DNA of 22,646 nt from JAKEGK01 sp036507695. Its GTDB lineage: Bacteria > Pseudomonadota > Gammaproteobacteria > SZUA-152. The stretch spans positions 1-22,646 of the forward strand of contig DATCIR010000205.1 in the NCBI GenBank assembly GCA_036507695.1, in the 5' to 3' direction. How positions within the stretch are numbered: position 1 is the first letter of the stretch; every line of letters begins with the position of its first letter. A program made the translations under genes and the position numbers. The notes below the pieces were generated by a model that was not told the DNA's origin, ran no database searches, and was given only the letters and a program-made list of their open reading frames with translations. Shown here piece after piece: positions 17,928 to 22,646 of this stretch.

Positions 17928-19601
17928 ATGAACGAAAGTTTCGCTGATTTATTTGCACAAAGTCTGTCCCAAACCAAAATGCGGCCCGGCACGATCATTA
18001 CCGGCCTCGTTGTCGAGGTTACCCCCGATTTCATCGTCGTAAACGCCGGACTCAAGTCCGAAGGCGTTATCTCCGCCCAGGAATTCCAGGATGAAAATGG
18101 CCAAATCAATGTCAACGTCGGCGACGAAGTTGATGTGGCGCTGGAATACGTCGAAGATGGCTACGGCGAAACCCGTTTATCCCGTGAAAAAGCCGTGCGC
18201 GCCCGTTCCTGGACCGTACTGGAAAAAGCCTATGCAGCCGGTGAAACGGTCATGGGTATTATCAACGGCAAGGTCAAGGGCGGTTTTACGGTTGAATTAA
18301 ATGATGTGCGCGCATTTCTTCCCGGCTCGCTGGTGGATGTGCGCCCGGTGCGTGATTTGTCCTACCTCGAAGGCAAGCAACTCGAATTCAAAGTTATCAA
18401 GCTCGATCAGAAACGCAATAACGTGGTGGTATCACGCCGCGCCGTGGTCGAGGAAGAATCCAGCGAAGAGCGCGATCAGCTGATCGAAAACCTGCAGGAA
18501 GGCCAGGTGGTCAAGGGTATCGTCAAGAACCTTACCGACTACGGCGCCTTCATTGATCTGGGCGGTGTGGACGGCTTGCTGCATATCACCGATATGTCCT
18601 GGAAGCGTATTAAGCATCCGAGTGAAATCGTTAATGTGGGCGATGAAATCAATGTCAAGGTGCTCAAGTTCGATCGCGACAAAACCCGCGTATCGCTGGG
18701 CCTGAAGCAAATGGGTGAAGATCCATGGCTCGATATTACCCGCCGTTACCCTGTTGGTTCACGCCTGTTCGGCAAGGTGACCAACCTGACCGACTACGGC
18801 TGTTTCGTGGAAATTGAAGCCGGTGTCGAAGGCCTGGTGCACGTCTCTGAAATGGACTGGACCAACAAGAATGTCAGCCCCAGCAAAATCGTGCAATTGG
18901 GCGACGAAGTGGAAGTCATGGTGCTGGAAATCGACGCTGAACGGCGCCGTATTTCCCTGGGTATGAAACAATGCAAACCCAATCCCTGGGATGAATTTGC
19001 GTCCAAGCACAATAAAGGCGACCGGATTGCCGGCACCATCAAGTCCATCACCGATTTTGGTATATTCATCGGCCTGGAAGGCAGTATCGATGGCCTGGTG
19101 CATCTCTCGGATATTTCCTGGAATGCGACCGGTGAAGACGCGGTGCGCGATTACAAAAAAGGCGATGAAATTGAGACCGTCATTCTGGCCATTGACCCCG
19201 AGCGTGAGCGCATTTCCTTGGGCGTCAAGCAATTGGAACAGGATCCCTTCAGCAATTATCTGGCCGAGCATCCCAAGGGCAGTATCGTCTCCGGCAAAGT
19301 TACCCAGATCGACGCCAAGGGCGCCGTGATTCAACTGTCGGAAGGCATCGAAGGCTACCTGCGGGCATCGGAAATCACCCGTGACCGGGTGGAAGATGCG
19401 CGTACACTGCTAAAAGAAGGCGAAGTGGTGGAGGCTAAGTTTATCGGCGTGGACCGCAAGAACCGCGTCATTAACCTGTCGATCAAGGCGAAAGACTCCC
19501 AGGAAGAGGCCGAGGCGATTGAAGATTACAGCCGCCAGTCAGAATCTCAAGGTGCAACAACCTTGGGTGACCTGATTAAAGAGCAGATGGATAATCAATA
19601 A
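17928..19601 (+). CDS. rpsA: 30S ribosomal protein S1
   Basis: mRNA-binding ribosomal protein that unfolds and docks messages, especially those with weak Shine-Dalgarno sequences. I chose the ATG at 17928 (MNESFADLFAQSL), which gives 557 residues as in E. coli S1; an in-frame ATG at 17868 would add 20 residues unlike the family and lacks support. GAGG (17913-17916) lies upstream. Six S1 (OB-fold) repeats are visible, with recurring motifs such as GIVKNLTDYGAFIDLGGVDG, KVTNLTDYGCFVEIEAGVEG and IKSITDFGIFIGLEGSIDG. The last about 35 residues are acidic and divergent. Several nearby genes lack good Shine-Dalgarno sequences and would depend on S1. Confidence 0.98.
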   Translation: MNESFADLFAQSLSQTKMRPGTIITGLVVEVTPDFIVVNAGLKSEGVISAQEFQDENGQINVNVGDEVDVALEYVEDGYGETRLSREKAVRARSWTVLEKAYAAGETVMGIINGKVKGGFTVELNDVRAFLPGSLVDVRPVRDLSYLEGKQLEFKVIKLDQKRNNVVVSRRAVVEEESSEERDQLIENLQEGQVVKGIVKNLTDYGAFIDLGGVDGLLHITDMSWKRIKHPSEIVNVGDEINVKVLKFDRDKTRVSLGLKQMGEDPWLDITRRYPVGSRLFGKVTNLTDYGCFVEIEAGVEGLVHVSEMDWTNKNVSPSKIVQLGDEVEVMVLEIDAERRRISLGMKQCKPNPWDEFASKHNKGDRIAGTIKSITDFGIFIGLEGSIDGLVHLSDISWNATGEDAVRDYKKGDEIETVILAIDPERERISLGVKQLEQDPFSNYLAEHPKGSIVSGKVTQIDAKGAVIQLSEGIEGYLRASEITRDRVEDARTLLKEGEVVEAKFIGVDRKNRVINLSIKAKDSQEEAEAIEDYSRQSESQGATTLGDLIKEQMDNQ

Positions 19602-19622
19602 CTGTCTACGTTCTGAGCAAAT

Positions 19623-19646
19623 GGTGAAAAAACGGTAATTTTCACC
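19623..19646. other. Hairpin after rpsA
   Basis: GGTGAAAA (19623-19630) and TTTTCACC (19639-19646) pair perfectly around an 8-nt loop, 22 bp after the rpsA stop. No T-run follows, so it is not a standard intrinsic terminator; it could protect the rpsA 3' end. Confidence 0.4.
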
Positions 19647-19663
19647 AGAAATGCTATTTAAAT

Positions 19664-19706
19664 CGTGGGTTTAGCTGCTAATATTATTGGGGTGGCTAGA
19701 CCCACG
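19664..19706. other. Strong 12-bp hairpin between rpsA and ihfB
   Basis: CGTGGGTTTAGC (19664-19675) pairs with GCTAGACCCACG (19695-19706) over 12 positions with one G-U, around a 19-nt AT-rich loop. The T-run needed for a typical terminator is missing (TTGCTATT follows). It may be a weak terminator, an mRNA end, or part of the ihfB leader. The rest of the 238-bp gap shows no gene. Confidence 0.45.
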
Positions 19707-19839
19707 TTGCTATTAAGGTTTATCAGTTTGTGACGTTAATATGGTGACTGGGTTTACGTTCATCAATTTTTGCTGAACGGGGTACAGAAATTCATTGGGT
19801 CCTGACCGGCCCGCTGATTGATCCTAGGGAATCACGAGC

Positions 19840-20130
19840 ATGACGAAATCCGAATTAATAGAACGAATAGCAAAAAAACAACCGCATCTTCCGTACAAAG
19901 ACGTCGAGCTGTCGGTGAAGACGTTAATCGAACAAATGGCTCAGAAGCTGTCAACCGGCAGCCGGATTGAAATCCGTGGCTTTGGCAGTTTCTCGCTGCA
20001 TTACCGCCCGCCGCGTGTTGGACGTAATCCCAAAACCGGTGAAGCGGTCTCCCTGTCCGGGAAATATGTACCGCATTTCAAACCGGGCAAGGAATTGCGT
20101 GAGCGCGTAAATAATGTCGCGAACGCGTAA
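19840..20130 (+). CDS. ihfB: Integration host factor subunit beta
   Basis: DNA-bending subunit that pairs with IHF-alpha. The 96-residue protein is a full HU/IHF fold: MTKSELIERIAKKQ at the start, RIEIRGFGSFSLHYRPPR (42-59), and GRNPKTGE (61-68) with the intercalating Pro64. LSGKYVPHFKPGKELRERV (72-90) is the IHF-beta signature and separates it from HU. AGGGAA lies about 10 nt before the ATG. The end differs from E. coli because of a 20-bp tandem duplication over the stop codon. A clear terminator follows. Its place after rpsA is usual in gammaproteobacteria. Confidence 0.97.
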   Translation: MTKSELIERIAKKQPHLPYKDVELSVKTLIEQMAQKLSTGSRIEIRGFGSFSLHYRPPRVGRNPKTGEAVSLSGKYVPHFKPGKELRERVNNVANA

Positions 20131-20140
20131 ATAATGTAAA
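20101..20140 (+). repeat. 20-bp tandem duplication at the 3' end of ihfB
   Basis: Two 20-bp units share a 14-bp identical core, CGCGTAAATAATGT (20104-20117 and 20124-20137). The first encodes R-V-N-N-V in frame; the second is shifted by 20 bp, so its GTAAAT places the TAA in frame and ends the protein. Seen directly in the sequence. Confidence 0.8.
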
Positions 20141-20182
20141 GTAGGGCAGTCTTTAGCTGCTCTTACTTGCATACCAAGGGAT

Positions 20183-20223
20183 AAAAAAACGGTATCGGTG
20201 GAGACGCCTGTACCGTTTTTTTA
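20183..20223 (+). terminator. Intrinsic terminator after ihfB
   Basis: AAAAAAACGGTA (20183-20194) pairs with TACCGTTTTTTT (20211-20222) around a 16-nt loop, 52 bp after the ihfB stop. The T-run suits termination from the left and the A-run suits the opposite strand, so it may work both ways. Confidence 0.8.
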
Positions 20224-20247
20224 TGACCTGGATTTTTAATGGGTTTG

Positions 20248-20315
20248 GTAACTACTCACCCGTGGGCGACACCGGCGCCGCTTTAACCTATGCTGCACAC
20301 GGGGTGAGTAGTCAC
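20248..20315. mobile_element. Complete copy of the MITE-like repeat (family A)
   Basis: Arms GTAACTACTCACCCGTG (20248-20264) and CACGGGGTGAGTAGTCAC (20298-20315) are inverted repeats with one mismatch and one extra base. They enclose a 33-bp core that recurs, with two changes, at 28-60. It lies between the ihfB terminator and lapA and carries no gene. Inference: a very short non-autonomous mobile element, or an extragenic palindromic repeat family. Confidence 0.6.
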
Positions 20316-20468
20316 TGGGTTTGTTCATTTAATCATTTTTTTAAGCGTATAACGTGTGGCCTTCGGGAATGAAATTACTGCCAGGCTGGCACGCAAAGCC
20401 GCAGTTAATTTTTCATAAATTCACGTTAAAATTATTCAATTAAATTAAATCGCCATGGTGTTGCTGTA
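20316..20468 (+). promoter_or_regulatory. lapA upstream region with possible promoter
   Basis: No gene is supported. A weak sigma-70-like pair, TTAATT (20405-20410) and TAAAAT (20427-20432) with a 16-bp spacer, lies in an AT-rich tract about 37 bp before lapA. A dyad TGCCAG-G-CTGGCA is at 20379-20391. Because a terminator and a repeat lie upstream, lapAB probably needs its own promoter. Confidence 0.35.
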
Positions 20469-20762
20469 ATGAAGCGAATTGTTAATTTGGTATTGATTCT
20501 GATTGTTACCCTGGTAACCGTCACGTTCACTTTGCTGAATTCACAGCCGGTCAGGATAAGTTATTATTTTGGAAATTACGAAATCGATTTATTGGTGGTG
20601 ATTGTGATGGCTTTGGTGCTGGGTGCCGTGTTGGGAATCACGGCCGTACTGGGCAAATTGTTCAGTATGAAGCAGCAAATGTTGCGCAAGGAAAAGAAAA
20701 TACGAATTGCGGAAAAAGAACTGGAGAACCTGCGGTCGTTACCGCTCAAGGATGATCATTAA
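20469..20762 (+). CDS. lapA: Lipopolysaccharide assembly protein A
   Basis: Inner-membrane partner of LapB (DUF1049 / YciS family), linked to control of LpxC and balanced LPS synthesis. The 97 residues match the family layout: transmembrane helix 1 (about 4-24), the conserved LLNSQPVRISYYFG segment (22-35), transmembrane helix 2 (about 41-63), and a basic, coiled-coil-like cytoplasmic tail (66-97). The ATG at 20469 has no clear Shine-Dalgarno sequence. lapB follows after 49 bp, the usual pairing, and supports the call. Confidence 0.92.
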   Translation: MKRIVNLVLILIVTLVTVTFTLLNSQPVRISYYFGNYEIDLLVVIVMALVLGAVLGITAVLGKLFSMKQQMLRKEKKIRIAEKELENLRSLPLKDDH

Positions 20763-20811
20763 TTCCAACCATGCGAGTCAATGCCCGTCAACGGTTTCAT
20801 TATTCATCGCC

Positions 20812-21978
20812 ATGGAATTCGCGTTAGTCGCCCTATTGCTTCCCGTTGCCGCGTTATCCGGATGGTGGATCGGACGGCGCGGGATGCGCGGCGCCGGCGC
20901 CGGTAGCGGCCTGACTTCCGATTATTTTGCAGGACTCAATTTTCTACTCAACGAACAGCCGGACAAGGCGATCGATGTGTTCATCAAGATGCTGGATGTC
21001 AACAGCGATACGGTCGAAACCTATCTGGCCCTGGGCAACCTGTTTCGCCGGCGCGGGGAAAGCGACCGCGCGATCCGCATTCATCAAAACCTGATCGCCC
21101 GGCCCACCTTGAGCAAGGAACAGCGCACCCAGGCCTTGTATGAATTAGGTAAGGACTATATGCGTGCCGGTTTTCTGGGACGCGCGGAAAATATTTTCAT
21201 GGAACTGGTGGACGATAAGAAGCATCGCACCCAGGTGCTGAAAAACCTGCTGGATATTTATCAGCAGGAACGGGATTGGAACAAGGCGATGGCGGCGGCG
21301 CGTAAACTGGAAAGCGTGTCCAGCCAGAAAATGAGCGTGGAGATCGCGCAGTTTTGTTGCGAATTGGCTGAGATAGCCATCAAAAATGCCGATAATAAAA
21401 GCGCCATGAAATTGTTAAAACGGGCCCTGAGCCATGATAAGAATTGCGCACGCGCCAGCCTGTTGATCGGGCAAATTGAAAAAAGCAACGGAAATTACAA
21501 GGCGGCGCTACGCGCGCTCAAGCAGGTCGAACAACAGGACGCGAGCTACCTGTCGGAAGCCCTGGAGCCGATGGTGGAGTGCCATCAGGCTTTGGGTAAA
21601 ATTGATGAAATGGCCGATTATTTAAATTATGTGTTGCGGCAATACGATGGCTTGACCCCCGTGGTGGAATTATCGGAAGTAACCCGCTGGCAGCAGAATG
21701 AGAAGGCCGCCGCGGAGCAGATTATGAAAGCGCTGCAAACCAAGCCTACCATCAGCGGGTTGAATCAATTGCTAAAATTGAACTTGATCAGCGCCGAAGG
21801 CGAAGCGCGGGAAAAATTGTCCATGATCCGCGATATCACCAGCCGGCTGGTCGAAGACAAGCCCATCTACCGGTGCAACAACTGCGGATTTCGCGGCAAG
21901 AAACTGCATTGGCAATGCCCCACGTGCCGGTTTTGGTGTACGGTAAAACCGATTCAATCAGAAGAAGCCGATAAGTAA
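20812..21978 (+). CDS. lapB: Lipopolysaccharide assembly protein B
   Basis: Inner-membrane TPR protein (YciM) that in E. coli promotes FtsH-dependent turnover of LpxC and so sets LPS output. I chose the ATG at 20812, giving 388 residues (E. coli about 389) and the family N-terminus MEFALVALLLPVAALSGWWIGRRG, a single membrane anchor; a longer frame from 20707 would overlap lapA. TPR helices fill about 35-345. The C-terminus has a rubredoxin-type metal knuckle, RCNNCGF and WQCPTC (Cys355, 358, 369, 372), essential in the E. coli protein. No Shine-Dalgarno sequence is visible, so translation may be coupled to lapA. Confidence 0.95.
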   Translation: MEFALVALLLPVAALSGWWIGRRGMRGAGAGSGLTSDYFAGLNFLLNEQPDKAIDVFIKMLDVNSDTVETYLALGNLFRRRGESDRAIRIHQNLIARPTLSKEQRTQALYELGKDYMRAGFLGRAENIFMELVDDKKHRTQVLKNLLDIYQQERDWNKAMAAARKLESVSSQKMSVEIAQFCCELAEIAIKNADNKSAMKLLKRALSHDKNCARASLLIGQIEKSNGNYKAALRALKQVEQQDASYLSEALEPMVECHQALGKIDEMADYLNYVLRQYDGLTPVVELSEVTRWQQNEKAAAEQIMKALQTKPTISGLNQLLKLNLISAEGEAREKLSMIRDITSRLVEDKPIYRCNNCGFRGKKLHWQCPTCRFWCTVKPIQSEEADK

Positions 21979-22029
21979 GAACAGAATGCCCCGTCGTAAT
22001 GCCCAACCTGTTCAACGCGAAAGGAGTAT

Positions 22030-22646
22030 ATGACTAGTCAATCCTGTATTTTGGTGACGGGTGGCGCCGGCTTTATCGGTTCGGCACTGGTGCGCTATCT
22101 GCTTCAATCTGCCGATGGAAAGCTTATTAACGTGGATGCGTTAACCTATGCCGGTAACCTGGAATCATTAGCCGAGGCCGATCAACATGCAAACTATCGG
22201 TTTGAACAGGTGGATATTCGCGACGCGGCAGCGGTCCAGCGCTTGTTTCGGGAGTATCAACCCGATGCGGTGATGCATCTTGCGGCTGAAAGCCATGTGG
22301 ACCGTTCCATCGACGGGCCGGCGGCGTTTATCCAGACCAATATTGTCGGAACCTACAATTTGTTGGAAGCGGCGCGCGACTATTGGAAAGCGCTGCCGGA
22401 GTCCCGCCGGCCGGCGTTTCGCTTTCATCATATCTCCACGGATGAAGTGTACGGGTCGCTGCCGGCGACCGGATTTTTTCTTGAAACCAGTCCTTACCAG
22501 CCCAATTCCCCGTATTCGGCCAGTAAGGCCGCGTCGGATCATCTGGTGCGCGCCTGGCATCATACTTATGGATTGCCCGTGCTGTTAACCAATTGCTCGA
22601 ACAATTACGGCCCTTATCAGTTTCCGGAAAAATTGATTCCCCTGAT
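22030..22646 (+). CDS. rfbB: dTDP-glucose 4,6-dehydratase (partial, cut by window end)
   Basis: Converts dTDP-glucose to dTDP-4-keto-6-deoxyglucose, the entry to dTDP-rhamnose and other deoxysugars of surface polysaccharides. About 205 residues are visible of roughly 350. TGGAGFIGS (10-18) is the NAD loop, HLAAESHVDRSI (83-94) is family-typical, STDEVYG (136-142) gives the Thr-Asp-Glu active-site residues, and YSASK (162-166) holds Tyr162 and Lys166. AAGGAG (22021-22026) precedes the ATG with a tight 3-nt gap. It follows lapB by 51 bp and probably starts a polysaccharide gene cluster. A related NDP-sugar dehydratase is the main alternative. Confidence 0.92.
   Translation, partial: MTSQSCILVTGGAGFIGSALVRYLLQSADGKLINVDALTYAGNLESLAEADQHANYRFEQVDIRDAAAVQRLFREYQPDAVMHLAAESHVDRSIDGPAAFIQTNIVGTYNLLEAARDYWKALPESRRPAFRFHHISTDEVYGSLPATGFFLETSPYQPNSPYSASKAASDHLVRAWHHTYGLPVLLTNCSNNYGPYQFPEKLIPL

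Noticed and set aside
17387..17947. A 186-codon plus-strand frame running from the end of cmk through the 210-bp element into rpsA
   Set aside because: It overlaps cmk and rpsA in another frame, crosses the inverted repeats, and its product shows no recognisable domain. A chance frame.
18759..19334. A 191-codon minus-strand frame opposite rpsA
   Set aside because: Lies fully inside S1 repeats and shows repeating antisense patterns from the repeated S1 motifs; not a gene.
20379..20402. A sigma-54-like element (TGGCACG) upstream of lapA
   Set aside because: The -12 part does not match: no TTGC at the required distance. The sequence is better described as a short dyad.

Overview
The window is a stretch of gammaproteobacterial chromosome. 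Its backbone, ubiG - mtaD (opposite strand) / mtnA - gyrA - serC - pheA - hisC - tyrA - aroA - cmk - rpsA - ihfB, is the gene order I recall for the Pseudomonas aeruginosa ubiG-gyrA-himD region. It differs in three ways: a serA-type dehydrogenase sits between serC and pheA, tyrA and aroA are separate genes rather than one fusion, and lapA-lapB follow ihfB. Ribosomal protein S1, IHF-beta, LapA/LapB and UbiG all read as gammaproteobacterial. I cannot name a genus from sequence alone.

Left part (1-6940). A repeat copy and a possible broken gene remnant (1-183) precede a small orphan lipoprotein. Next come a minus-strand hydroxysqualene synthase-like gene (hpnC), a divergent 68-residue membrane protein, and a minus-strand run mtaD-ubiG-rmuC in which mtaD and ubiG overlap by 4 bp. 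mtnA is divergent from mtaD. Together MtaD (methylthioadenosine deaminase) and MtnA (methylthioribose-1-phosphate isomerase) point to methionine salvage through methylthioinosine; the phosphorylase that would link them is not in the window.

Middle part (7153-17421). gyrA is followed by a same-strand amino-acid block: serC and serA (serine from 3-phosphoglycerate), then pheA, hisC, tyrA and aroA (shikimate pathway end and Phe/Tyr branches), then cmk. Gaps are short (26-93 bp) and no strong terminator is visible inside, so co-transcription of much of the block is likely.

Right part (17422-22646). Between cmk and rpsA lies a 210-bp non-coding element with perfect 18-bp terminal inverted repeats and nested hairpins, then a long rpsA leader with further dyads. 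rpsA, ihfB (ending in a 20-bp tandem duplication and a clear intrinsic terminator), a second MITE-like repeat, lapA and lapB follow. The window ends inside rfbB, which suggests that a surface-polysaccharide (dTDP-sugar/O-antigen) locus begins here.

Most genes are ordinary housekeeping genes. I see no wholly new system. The items most worth a second look are the two non-autonomous repeat families, the SerA-like protein lacking the canonical catalytic Glu, the orphan HpnC, the unidentified lipoprotein and small membrane protein, and the structured regions around rpsA and ihfB.
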